Assembly (NCBI GenBank): GCA_031281945.1
Contig: JAITER010000032.1
Location: forward strand, 1-48,452
Direction: 5' to 3'
Length of the DNA: 48,452 nt
From: Spirochaetaceae bacterium
GTDB taxonomy: Bacteria > Spirochaetota > Spirochaetia > Treponematales > Breznakiellaceae
Both the position numbers and the translations under genes were made by a program. How positions within the stretch are numbered: the first letter of the stretch is position 1; the number at the start of each line of letters is the position of its first letter. Positions 1 to 8,101 of the stretch are shown here, in pieces. Below the pieces are notes generated by a model. That model saw nothing but the letters and a program-made list of their open reading frames with translations. It searched no databases and was not told the DNA's origin.

Positions 1-173
1 ATATAATTTTCATAAAAACAAACATAAGAATAGACCAAATCTATTTTATTATCTTTTATCAAAGATTGTATATATAACTTTGCCTGAGTTTCCAAAGAAA
101 TTCTTAACTGAGATTGGTCGTCAAATGGCCTGTTGTATGTACAGTTATCTAAATATATTGTCTTGTTTCCCAT
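1..173 (-). CDS. PIN-domain protein (VapC-like), 3' end outside window
   Basis: Partial gene read on the minus strand from ATG at 173-171 and running off the left edge after 57 codons. The N-terminus begins MGNKTIYLDNCTYNRPF, with the early acidic YLDN motif that opens the PIN ribonuclease fold; the following D-D-Q-S-Q and an LRISLE helix fit the VapC-like family. The rest of the protein can be inferred from the neighbouring duplicated copy (213-683), which continues to a C-terminal half with DALHLSCAINAKVDYFITVDDD, a typical PIN second acidic cluster. PIN proteins are Mg-dependent RNases, often toxins; no antitoxin gene is visible beside it. This copy has an intact ATG and no stop in the visible part, so it may be the functional member of the pair. 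Confidence 0.75.
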   Translation of the reverse strand, partial: MGNKTIYLDNCTYNRPFDDQSQLRISLETQAKLYIQSLIKDNKIDLVYSYVCFYENY

Positions 174-212
174 AATTTAAGCCTTAAAATACCTTATTTT
201 GAGTATATTCTA

Positions 213-683
213 TTATTTTATATTTTTCAAGTCATTTTTCCCCTCCTGCATTTCCCAATGTTTTATAAACGTTATTGGGTCAAGTATATTTATTTCGTTG
301 GAATTATATCTTAAAATGTCATCATCGACAGTTATAAAATAATCAACTTTTGCATTAATTGCACATGATAAATGCAACGCATCCAATGGTTTTATTTTCT
401 TTTGTATTATTTCATTTGCTTTAATCAGAATATCATGACTTTCCCTAACAGAATATTTTGCATGTTTGGCAAAATCAGATATGGATAGTTTTTTGTTTTC
501 AAATGGATTTATATAATTTTCATAAAATCAAACATAAGAATAGATCAAATCTATTTTATTATCTTTTATCAAAGACTGTATATATAACTTTGCCTGAGCC
601 TCCAAAGAAATTCTTAACTGAGATTGGTCGTTAAACGGCCTGTTTTATGTACAGTTATCCAAATAAATTGTCTTGTTTCCAAT
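213..683 (-). pseudogene. PIN-domain protein pseudogene, tandem copy
   Basis: Full-length duplicate (157 codons including the stop at 213-215) of the gene at 1-173. It is dead by three independent lesions: the start ATG has become ATT at 683-681, codon 13 is TAA (the partner has TAC) and a later TGT codon has become TGA near 536. After the second stop the frame stays open and encodes the PIN C-terminal half (KPLDALHLSCAINAKVDYF, then ITVDDDILRY), ending at TAA 215-213. Retention of a single long frame despite the stops says the gene decayed recently. It lies immediately upstream of the intact copy on the minus strand, separated by 39 bp. Confidence 0.85.
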
Positions 684-789
684 AATTTAAGTCTTAAAAT
701 ACCTTATTTTGAGTATATACTATTATTTTATATTTTTCAAGTCCTTTTTTGATGTTTTTTACAACAGTTTTCAGAAAAAATGGCACATA

Positions 790-949
790 ACAGTTTGGTC
801 GTCTACTAACCTGTGGTTAGAACTTTGCTTTTAGTCTTGAAAAACGCATCGCATTTTGCGTTTTTTAGCGGTTGCGGGCCAGCCGTAAAAGCCCAAGCTA
901 TGCTATACTTGGATTTAGGCTGGCGGGAACTGAAGTTTCCGGGCGGCTC
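790..949 (+). repeat. HR repeat, copy 1 (divergent)
   Basis: Divergent member of the dispersed hairpin repeat. It shares GTCTACTAACCTG with copy 3, the GCATTTTGCGTTTTTTAGCGG block and the 3' end GAACTGAAGTTTCCG followed by CTC and TATTG. Between these it carries its own nested inverted repeat (GCCAGCC at about 880 against GGCTGGC at about 919). Its right end lies 12 bp before the start of the methyltransferase gene, so it provides that gene's leader. The left boundary is unclear. Confidence 0.65.
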
Positions 950-961
950 TATTGGGAAACA

Positions 962-1984
962 ATGGAAAATAAAACCGAATATCAGGCCGGCGTTTTTTTT
1001 AACCGTCTGGTGAAAACGCACCGCCATCTTCGTAAATGGGCGGCGCGGACGGGCGCGGGCGTGTACCGTCTTTACGACCGCGACGTCCCGGAGATTCCGC
1101 TTGCGCTTGATTTTTATCAAAACGATGAAACCCGGGCGCTCTCCGGCGCGTTGTATGAGCGGCCTTACTACAAGGATCCCGGCGAGGAAGAAAGCTGGCT
1201 TTGCGCTATGAAGGCCGCCGCCGCGGAAGCTCTGGAAATTGACGGGCGAAATATTTTTTTGAAAATACGCAAACGGCGCCGGCGGAAATTTTTGCATGGC
1301 GAAAATACGAGCGATCAGTATCAGAAAGAGGAGGGCGGTTCTTTTAAAATGATAATAAAAGAAAACGGACTTTCATTCATCGTAAACTTGTCGGATTATA
1401 TCGACGCCGGCATATTTCCGGACTTGCGTAATTTGCGGAAAATGGTGATGGAGGAGGCGTCCGGCAAAGCTGTTTTGAATCTTTTTTGTTATACGGGCGC
1501 TTTTTCGGTGTACGCCGCGCGCGGCGGCGCCCGGCGGGTGGATTCTGTGGATATGTCGTCGACATACCTTAAATGGGCCGCCGCCAACTGTGAATTAAAC
1601 GGCGTTAAAATGAATCCCGTGCGCGCCGACGTGTTCAGGTTCCTGGAAGATGCGGCGTTTCTTAAAAAACGCTGGGATATAATAATCGTCGACCCGCCCG
1701 CGTTTTCCAACTCAAAAAAAATGAAAGGCGACGCCCTAGGCGGCGTTTTTGATATAAAGCGGGATTATCAGTTTTTGCTTTCTAAATGCCTCCCGCTGTT
1801 GAGCGCCGGCGGAAAAATCTTTTTCTGCGTGAACGCGCGTAAATTTAGCGGCTGTAAATTTGACCTGCGCGGCGCGGCTAGGGATGCGGAAATCCGCGTA
1901 AAAGAAATAAGCGAGCGGTTGCGCGGCGAAGATTTTAAGGGGAGGCGGACGCCGCGCTGTTTTGAAATTCGCGAAATAAATTGA
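962..1984 (+). CDS. rlmK: 23S rRNA methyltransferase, RlmK type
   Basis: Class I SAM-dependent methyltransferase of 340 aa. It matches the C-terminal half of E. coli RlmKL, which makes m7G2069 in 23S rRNA: N-terminal FFNRLVKTHRHLRKWA and VYRLYDRDVPE, then NLSDYIDAGIFPDLR, the SAM-binding NLFCYTGAFSVYAA (about residue 173), VDMSSTYLKWA, and the catalytic DPPAFSNSKKM (about 243). The RlmL (THUMP) half is absent, so this is a free-standing RlmK. I take ATG 962 (MENKTEY) as start because family homology begins there; a longer frame from 872 would only translate the HR repeat. The Shine-Dalgarno is weak (GGGA). RlmI-like m5C methyltransferases are related, but the FSNSKKM motif favours RlmK. Confidence 0.82.
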   Translation: MENKTEYQAGVFFNRLVKTHRHLRKWAARTGAGVYRLYDRDVPEIPLALDFYQNDETRALSGALYERPYYKDPGEEESWLCAMKAAAAEALEIDGRNIFLKIRKRRRRKFLHGENTSDQYQKEEGGSFKMIIKENGLSFIVNLSDYIDAGIFPDLRNLRKMVMEEASGKAVLNLFCYTGAFSVYAARGGARRVDSVDMSSTYLKWAAANCELNGVKMNPVRADVFRFLEDAAFLKKRWDIIIVDPPAFSNSKKMKGDALGGVFDIKRDYQFLLSKCLPLLSAGGKIFFCVNARKFSGCKFDLRGAARDAEIRVKEISERLRGEDFKGRRTPRCFEIREIN

Positions 1985-2676
1985 CGCGGACTTGCGCCCC
2001 TCGCGTCTTGCGGTTATAACTCCTTTGTAAAAATTATGCCGTTGCTTGGGGCGTGATACGGCGTCCTAATAAAGCCGGCCTTCTTTTGGGTTGCGTTTTA
2101 TCGGCGTCCGGTTGCGCCGTTGAACCCCCGCCCAGCCCCGCCTTTCCCGCCGGAAGCCACGGCCCCGACGCTTTGACGCCATAGTTAAGTTGTTCCGTTT
2201 AATCACGAATTTTATCCAAAACAAGGCGTAAACCGCCGTTAGGCGCGGCGGCGCATTGACTATCGCCATAGTCCGTGTATACTATAAAAATCTAAAAGCT
2301 CAAACGGAAGCGGAAGTTTTAGGCGAATCTTTTTTTGTTGATGAACGAAGCTAGGCCGCGCTTGCGCGGGCGTGATAATAGCTGAAGCGAGGAACCGAGG
2401 GAGCCGGCGCTCTTTATTGTAAGAGGCGGAACAAGAATTGTTTTGGTGAAAACCGTTTTTGTTCAAACGCCCTGTAAACCCCGTCAACTAACAATTCACG
2501 CCTTGTTTGCGCTGAAATCTTAAAAAAATGTAAATCCATAAAACTCCGCACCCGGCGTTGTTACAGCGTGTTGTTTTGGAGGCGGCGGGTTTTCCGGCGT
2601 TTTTCGCGCGCGGGCGCGGAACCTGGAAGCCCGGCCTCATACAGCTTGGAACCGGAAGTTATGTAGGGGAAATCTT
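1985..2676. other. intergenic, no gene seen
   Basis: About 690 bp between the methyltransferase and the chemoreceptor. The short open frames here are on the minus strand, lack ribosome-binding sites and have arginine-rich, low-complexity translations, so I do not call them. A GGGGA element at about 2667 serves the next gene. No convincing promoter, terminator or RNA gene was recognised. Confidence 0.5.
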
Positions 2677-4527
2677 ATGTTGCGGAATATATCTATCGGG
2701 GTTAGGCTGACCATAATTATCAGCGTGCTGGCGTTTACAATCGCAGGACTTATCGTAACGAGTTACTTTATCGCGCACAGCGTTAAGGATGCGGGGATAG
2801 CGGACGCCGGGGCGGTGATGCTTGACGGCCAGAGGGAAAAGCTTAGGCTAGGCGTCCAGTCTATGGCCGTTGCGTTAAGCAAGGCTCTTGACGGGGTTGC
2901 GGACAGGCGCGAACAGCACGACGTCATCAGTTCGTATATCAAGGACTACCGCTTTGAGGAAGACGAGTCCGGTTATTACTTTACTTACACCGGCACGGTG
3001 ATATTTATGCATCCCACCCTTCCGCATCGCGAGGGTGAGGATCTGGGCCAGACCGCAGACGCGAACGGGGTTTACTATGTGCGTGAACTTTACGAGAACG
3101 CGCAAAAGGGCGGCGGTTTTGTTTCTTTCGTTTTTCCCAAGCCGCCTTCCATGGAGAACGCCCCCAAGCTGGCCTATGTGGAGTACATTCCAGGCACGGA
3201 TATATGGATATCCACGGGCGTTTATGTCGACAACATAGACGCGCACAAGGCGGAGGTGGAAGCGGGTATGTCCGCCTTTGTTCGCAATCTTATGATCATA
3301 GTCATAGCCTTGATACTGGTTCTTTCCCTTTTGATACTATTGCCGCTTTGCGTGTTTACCCTTAGGTCCATTACCAAGCCGTTGCGGGAGACGGTTCTGG
3401 CGGCTGAACAGCTCGCCGGCGGCGATCTTACCGCGAAAATTTCCGTGAACGGGCGTGACGAAATAACCGAATTGCAGAATTCCTTTCTTCGCATGACGGA
3501 AAATCTTAACGGCCTTGTGGAAAATATCGTTCATTCTTTCAATGTAATGAAGTCCAACGGCGAGGAACTGAACATCACTATAGGCGACGCCTCCCGCGCG
3601 GCGGAAGAAATAAGCGGTTCTGTGCATAACTTGCGGGATATTGATGAACGGCTTGGCGGGGAAACCGGAAGGGTGCAGCAGGATATTTCCAATATTGACG
3701 GGGAGCTCACCGCTTTGGGCGGGGTTATCAGGGAGCAGAGGGAGCAACTGAAAATTTCGTCCTCCGCGATAGAAGAAATGACGTCGAATATCGCGTCCAT
3801 AGAAAAGCTCACGCTCACTCTGGTAAAAAGTTTGAACGGCCTTGTGGAAAGCTCAAACGTTGAGCGCGGCCATATAGTAAAATCCACGGGGGCGGTTAAA
3901 CAGGTGGAATCCGATTCTAATACATTGCTGGAAATGAACAAGGTTATCGCGGCGGTGGCGGCCCAGACCAATTTACTTGCGATGAACGCCGCGATTGAGG
4001 CCGCCCACGCCGGAGACGCCGGGCGCGGGTTTGCGGTTGTGGCGGACGAAATACGGAAACTGTCGGAGACTACGGCGGAACAGGCCAAGAATTCAAACCA
4101 AACCCTCACCGCTATCAGGGGCAGGATAAACGAGATCGCCAAAATAGCCGGCCTTATTGAAGAAACGTTTGAGGCGACTAGTTCCATGGTGCGGGACGTC
4201 AACAACCTGGTCTCAAAAATACGATCTTCCATGGAAGAGCAATCCAGCGGCTCCGGCATGATTCTGCAAAGCCTGGGTCAAATAAACGGAATTACGGAAA
4301 AAGTGCAAACCGGCGCGGAAAAGATAAAGAACGAGTCCGACCAATCCATTAGCGCCACGGTGAAACTTTCGGATATGAGTTCTACGATGCGCCGTGAAAT
4401 TACCGGCATTGTCGCCCAGGCGGGCCGGGTGTCGGAGGCCACCCAGGCCTCTCGCGCCACAGTGGAGCGCAACAACGACGGCCTGGACGCTCTTTACGGG
4501 GCTATAACCCGTTTTAGGACGCCGTAA
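2677..4527 (+). CDS. methyl-accepting chemotaxis protein
   Basis: Transmembrane chemoreceptor, 616 aa. Residues 10-31 form TM1; about 45-190 is a periplasmic single Cache domain ([40 protein letters not shown]), which binds small organic ligands; about 203-226 is TM2, followed by HAMP (ITKPL to about 280). A long coiled-coil signalling domain carries the invariant hairpin tip ([16 protein letters not shown], then [16 protein letters not shown]) at about 430-465, where CheA and CheW dock. There is no C-terminal pentapeptide for CheR/CheB tethering; it ends RFRTP. GGGGA precedes the ATG by about 7 bp. No che genes are nearby, so it is a stand-alone receptor gene. The ligand cannot be told from sequence. 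Confidence 0.93.
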   Translation: MLRNISIGVRLTIIISVLAFTIAGLIVTSYFIAHSVKDAGIADAGAVMLDGQREKLRLGVQSMAVALSKALDGVADRREQHDVISSYIKDYRFEEDESGYYFTYTGTVIFMHPTLPHREGEDLGQTADANGVYYVRELYENAQKGGGFVSFVFPKPPSMENAPKLAYVEYIPGTDIWISTGVYVDNIDAHKAEVEAGMSAFVRNLMIIVIALILVLSLLILLPLCVFTLRSITKPLRETVLAAEQLAGGDLTAKISVNGRDEITELQNSFLRMTENLNGLVENIVHSFNVMKSNGEELNITIGDASRAAEEISGSVHNLRDIDERLGGETGRVQQDISNIDGELTALGGVIREQREQLKISSSAIEEMTSNIASIEKLTLTLVKSLNGLVESSNVERGHIVKSTGAVKQVESDSNTLLEMNKVIAAVAAQTNLLAMNAAIEAAHAGDAGRGFAVVADEIRKLSETTAEQAKNSNQTLTAIRGRINEIAKIAGLIEETFEATSSMVRDVNNLVSKIRSSMEEQSSGSGMILQSLGQINGITEKVQTGAEKIKNESDQSISATVKLSDMSSTMRREITGIVAQAGRVSEATQASRATVERNNDGLDALYGAITRFRTP

Positions 4528-5165
4528 AAACGAATGGGCGAGGGGGCTTAACCGGCTTCTTTTGCGCCGCGGGCGGGGCCGCCTTTCAATAAAGCTGGGC
4601 GGCTTCACTTTAAAAAGACGTTGATTTAGGCGGCGGCGTTTTTCGCGCTTGCGCCGGGCGAATTTACAGGTTGCGCGCTGGATTAAAATGCTTGACGCCG
4701 TATAATTTTGACAATAGAATTAAAGAAAGGTTCCAAATTTGATTTTAGGCGGTAATTTCCGCGGCTTAAAATTTTGAGGTTGTATTTTTAGCCGTTCCCT
4801 CCGCGTTAAACCTTGCGTTAAATTTTGTAACTTTACCAAAAACTATTTTTGTTGCGTCGCCGGGATGTTTTCTGAAAAATTTAAGTTTTTGGGAAAACGG
4901 CTTTTAGTATATAGCAAACTGTTTTGCGCAAAATCCAATTGCGGCGGTTTGCCGTTATAAAATAGCGGTTTGTATTTTTGAAATTCCGGCGCTTCAAACT
5001 ATGTTTAGCGCGTTTTGTTTTGACGGCCGCTTTCAAAAACCTATTTTGAACGGCGGTTTTGGTATTAAAACGCGATTTTTTCGTCCGTGACGGAAAGTCG
5101 CAAGATTTGCTTTTGACAACCGCGGCGGTTGAATTGCGAATCCAATCTTAATTATTGGAAAAATC
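4528..5165. other. intergenic, no gene seen
   Basis: About 640 bp with frequent stops in all frames and T-rich runs. A TTGACA at 5113-5118 lies 48 bp before the tatD start but has no good -10 at normal spacing (nearest GCGAAT). Another TTGACA lies near 4708. I see no coding potential, repeat or RNA gene. Confidence 0.45.
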
Positions 5166-5942
5166 ATGCAGTATTTTGATACTCACGCTCATATAGGGCT
5201 TATTTTTGATGATCCTCTCGACCAGCTTTTTGTAACGCAGGAAGCGAAAATAGCCGGCGTTTCCAGGATCGTTTCTATTTGCAACAGTTTGCTAGACTTT
5301 ATTAAAGTCTACGAAAACCTAAAATCCGCCACAAACGTATACCATGCGGTGGGAGTTGCGGCTTCCGAGGTGAACAACCCCGGAAAAAATTGGGTTAAAA
5401 TCATAGAGCAAAGCGTAAGCCTTCCCCGCGTTGTGGCTATAGGCGAAACCGGCCTGGACTACCATCACAGGTTTGGCGAGAAAAAAACACAAATAGAGCT
5501 ATTTATAACACAGCTTGACCTTGCTTCCAAATACAACCTGCCTGTAATTATACATAACAGGGAGGCGGGGCATGACGTTCTGGACATACTGCGAGACAGG
5601 CTTCCGGCGAAAGGGGGCGTCTTGCATTGCTACAGCGAAAACGCGGAATACGCTAAAAAGGCTCTTGATTTAAACCTTTATTTTTCGTTCGCCGGTAATT
5701 TAACGTACAGAAACGCCAAAAATTTGCATGAAACCGTAGGCGTTTTGCCTTTAGACAGAATTTTAATTGAATCGGAAAGCCCTTTTATGGTTCCGGCCAA
5801 CTACCGGGGCAAGCGGAATATGCCCAAGTATTTGAGCGAAACCGCTGGAGCTATGGCGCAGTTGCTTGGAATGAAAGTTGAAGCGCTTGCGGAAAAACTA
5901 TGGGAGAACTCAAACAGGTTCTTTAATTTAGACGGCCTCTAG
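5166..5942 (+). CDS. tatD: TatD-family metal-dependent hydrolase
   Basis: TatD-type DNase of 258 aa, a TIM-barrel metallo-hydrolase acting on DNA 3' ends in the cytoplasm. Visible motifs are the N-terminal H-x-H (FDTHAH, His7/His9), the metal Glu in GETGLDYH (about 94), a metal His in PVIIHNRE and one in GVLHCYSE. The last metal or catalytic site, normally an E-T-D-[SA]-P motif, reads E-S-E-S-P here (residue 203 Glu for Asp), a conservative but unusual change. It begins a plus-strand run: the next start lies 11 bp beyond its stop. The spacer holds an A/G-rich ribosome-binding site for that next gene. Confidence 0.9.
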   Translation: MQYFDTHAHIGLIFDDPLDQLFVTQEAKIAGVSRIVSICNSLLDFIKVYENLKSATNVYHAVGVAASEVNNPGKNWVKIIEQSVSLPRVVAIGETGLDYHHRFGEKKTQIELFITQLDLASKYNLPVIIHNREAGHDVLDILRDRLPAKGGVLHCYSENAEYAKKALDLNLYFSFAGNLTYRNAKNLHETVGVLPLDRILIESESPFMVPANYRGKRNMPKYLSETAGAMAQLLGMKVEALAEKLWENSNRFFNLDGL

Positions 5943-5953
5943 GGGAGGGATTT

Positions 5954-6355
5954 TTGTTGCAAATTTATTTTTTGTCGGTTGTTTTTCCCGCCCTTTCCGG
6001 CTGGTTGTTGTTCAAAAGCGGCTCCACCGTCCCGTTGCTGGAGCCTCCGTTTTCCATTTTAGATGAAGGTTCTACGGCCAGGTTTGTTGTGGGCTCCGCT
6101 TCCATAATTACCGGAGTTTTAACGTTGCTTTCTCCTGTTAGCGGTATTCCTTTTTTGGGCGACGCCTTTCCGGCGGCGGCTTCCACGTTAAGCGGCTTGT
6201 GTTTGGTGGACGAATATTTTTCGGCCAGGGACGGTAAACCGTTTATTAAATCCCGTTTTTTTGAAGTCCTTTCCGCATATAAAAGAAAAACCGGCGTCTA
6301 TTCAATGATAATTGCTTTTTTGCACTTCCTTTTACCAAAAGCTCTTTTTTTGTAA
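5954..6355 (+). CDS. small integral membrane protein, unknown
   Basis: A 133-aa hydrophobic protein of unknown function, read from TTG 5954 because AGGGGAGGGA (5941-5950) sits just upstream. Hydrophobic stretches near residues 1-20, 45-65 (GSASIITGVLTLLSPVSGIP), 70-85 and 115-133 suggest three or four membrane spans. No catalytic motif is visible. It lies between tatD and the Nif3-like gene with gaps of 11 and 9 bp, so all three are almost certainly cotranscribed. I do not recognise the family with certainty. Confidence 0.7.
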   Translation: MLQIYFLSVVFPALSGWLLFKSGSTVPLLEPPFSILDEGSTARFVVGSASIITGVLTLLSPVSGIPFLGDAFPAAASTLSGLCLVDEYFSARDGKPFIKSRFFEVLSAYKRKTGVYSMIIAFLHFLLPKALFL

Positions 6356-6364
6356 ACTATTCAC

Positions 6365-7129
6365 ATGACGGCGTTGGAATTAGACGCTTATTTTAGAAGC
6401 GTTCTTAAAATTAAAGATTTTCAAAAAATAGATTCTTCGCTTAACGGGCTTCAAGTGGACGGCGGCGGCGGCGCAGACATAAAAAAAATAGCTTTTGCGG
6501 TGGACGCTTGCATGGAAACTTTTTTACAGGCTTACGCAATTAACGCCGGAATGGTTTTTGCGCATCACGGGCTTTTTTGGGGCGGCGCAACGGCGCTTAC
6601 AGGCATCCAGGGCGGGCGTGTAAAATTTTTAATGGATAAAAACATAGCTCTTTACGCGGCTCATCTGCCGTTGGACGAAAACGCCGAAGTGGGCAATAAC
6701 GCTTGTTTAGCCAGGCTTTTGGAGTTAAAAGACGTCCGCCCCTTTGGTTTTTACAAAGGAGTTCAAATAGGGTTTAAAGGCGTTTTTGAGCGCCCTGTCA
6801 CCATCAACGAAGCCGCTTTGCGAGTTTCATTTATGGGTAGGGAAGCCGCCGCCGTTCTTCCTTTCGGGCCTAAAGAGAATAAAACTTGCGCGGTAATTTC
6901 CGGCGGCGCCTCAATGGAGGCCGTTCAAGCTGTGGAAGAAGGCGTGGATCTGTATGTTACAGGCGAGGCGCTTCATTCTGTTTACCATATCGCGTTGGAA
7001 GGGCGCCTAAATATGATAGGCGGCGGGCATTACGCCACCGAAGTTTGGGGCGTGCGGGCGTTGGCCGAAAAATGCGAAAAAGAAACCGGCATAGAATGTG
7101 TTTTTCTGGACGTTCCTACGGGTTTGTAG
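6365..7129 (+). CDS. Nif3-like dinuclear metal centre protein
   Basis: Nif3/YbgI/YqfO family protein (annotated elsewhere as GTP cyclohydrolase I type 2 homologue), 254 aa. Members form toroidal hexamers with two metals per subunit; the physiological reaction is unsettled. Supporting motifs are NGLQV near residue 27, the metal-binding VFAHHG (about 63-68), AAHLPLDEN (about 98-106) and the C-terminal GGGHYATE (about 218-225) with the last metal His and Glu. Length fits the short form lacking the inserted PII-like domain. It follows the membrane protein by 9 bp. Confidence 0.9.
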   Translation: MTALELDAYFRSVLKIKDFQKIDSSLNGLQVDGGGGADIKKIAFAVDACMETFLQAYAINAGMVFAHHGLFWGGATALTGIQGGRVKFLMDKNIALYAAHLPLDENAEVGNNACLARLLELKDVRPFGFYKGVQIGFKGVFERPVTINEAALRVSFMGREAAAVLPFGPKENKTCAVISGGASMEAVQAVEEGVDLYVTGEALHSVYHIALEGRLNMIGGGHYATEVWGVRALAEKCEKETGIECVFLDVPTGL

Positions 7130-7144
7130 AGTTTTCGCGGTAAA

Positions 7145-7172
7145 AGCCCCGCAACCTTTGTTTTAGCGGGGC
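7145..7172 (+). terminator. hairpin after Nif3-like gene
   Basis: GCCCCGC and GCGGGGC arms enclose a T-rich loop 16 bp after the stop codon. There is no proper U-run afterwards, so termination is only tentative. Confidence 0.35.
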
Positions 7173-7272
7173 CGTTCCGGCGTGTTGTTTGAGGGCGGTT
7201 AAAAGGCGGGTTCCGCGGCTTTGGAAAAAGTTTTACGGGGCTTTCCTTAAAATATTTTAGGAGGCGTATTTT

Positions 7273-7815
7273 TTGAATTTACGTGTGAAACAAAAACTTT
7301 TTCCTCTTTCTCTCGGGTTTTTTATTCTTTTGCTGGACCAGATTACAAAATTTTATATTGTTAAAAATTGGCCTTCCGGAACTATGATAGCGGATGTTTT
7401 TAACAACGACATTTTGCATATATACCATGTAAGAAACAAAGTGATAGCTTTCAGCCTGGGGCAGGAGATCCCTGAGAATTTTAGGCCCTTGCTGTTTATA
7501 GTTCTGCCTTTGTGCGTGCTTGCTTTTCTTTTGTACTATTTTTTCAAAAGCCCTGAATGCACCCAGTTTCAACGATGGGCTATAGCCGGAATAACTGGCG
7601 GCGGCCTTGGAAACCTAATAGACCGCATGTTCAGGCCGGAAGGAGTTGTTGATTTTATAAGCGTAAAATTTTTCGGGATTTTCGGGTTTGAGCGCTGGCC
7701 GACATTCAACATAAGCGACGCCGCCGTGGTGGTTGGCGTTATTCTTTGGCTCATTTCCATGTTTGCGGACGAAAAATCAAAGTTTGCGGATGAAAAATCA
7801 AAAGTAAAAAAATAA
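7273..7815 (+). CDS. lspA: prolipoprotein signal peptidase (signal peptidase II)
   Basis: LspA, 180 aa, the inner-membrane aspartyl protease that removes the signal peptide from diacylglyceryl prolipoproteins. Four membrane spans are evident. Motifs are LLLDQITKFYIV near the N-terminus, HVRNKVIAFSLG (about 55-66), GGGLGNLIDRMFRPEGVVDF with the first catalytic Asp (about 117), and FNISDAAVVVG with the second (about 148). The TTG start is chosen because AGGAGG lies about 9 bp upstream. It would process the many lipobox proteins in this window. The last residues contain an exact heptapeptide repeat (FADEKSK twice), a tandem duplication in the cytoplasmic tail. Confidence 0.95.
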   Translation: MNLRVKQKLFPLSLGFFILLLDQITKFYIVKNWPSGTMIADVFNNDILHIYHVRNKVIAFSLGQEIPENFRPLLFIVLPLCVLAFLLYYFFKSPECTQFQRWAIAGITGGGLGNLIDRMFRPEGVVDFISVKFFGIFGFERWPTFNISDAAVVVGVILWLISMFADEKSKFADEKSKVKK

Positions 7816-7816
7816 T

Positions 7817-8101
7817 ATGAGCGAAAAAATAATAAACAAAAAAAGAAACACAATTTTTTTTACCGCCGCCGCTTCAGTTTTTTTTATTTTGCTTTCCATT
7901 TTAATTTTCGCTGTTTTTTTCGCGATAAGCATACCTGTTTTGCGCGGCTCAAACGAAGAAGCTTTTTTGTGGGTTATACCGCTTTTATTCGTCTTGTCTG
8001 TTTTTTTTAGTTTCTTGATATATCATAAAATTTTAAGCGTAATTTTTAAAAAAATAGAAATAGACCAATACTTTGAGCCGCTTTTTAGGAGGCGAAAATG
8101 A
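7817..8101 (+). CDS. small membrane protein between lspA and murD
   Basis: A 94-aa protein of unknown function whose ATG begins one base after the lspA stop and whose TGA overlaps the murD ATG (ATGA). Two hydrophobic spans (about 13-38 and 48-72) are followed by a basic C-terminus (FRRRK). The tight packing shows translational coupling with murD. The position recalls small membrane proteins found beside cell-wall genes, but it shows no FtsL coiled coil, so I give no name. Confidence 0.75.
   Translation: MSEKIINKKRNTIFFTAAASVFFILLSILIFAVFFAISIPVLRGSNEEAFLWVIPLLFVLSVFFSFLIYHKILSVIFKKIEIDQYFEPLFRRRK

Larger units (their letters stand above)
1..743. repeat. tandem duplication, 510-bp period
   Basis: Bases 1-233 recur at 511-743 with a handful of substitutions, an offset of exactly 510 bp. 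The shared block is the 5' half of the PIN gene, its upstream gap and the last seven codons plus stop of the preceding copy. Homology stops at 234/744. Because the block at 723-743 is again the 3' tail of a PIN gene, the array may once have had a third copy to the right. The region is much richer in AT than the DNA after 800. Confidence 0.9.

Noticed and set aside
872-961. Upstream extension of the methyltransferase
   Set aside because: Family homology begins at ATG 962 and the upstream part is the HR repeat.
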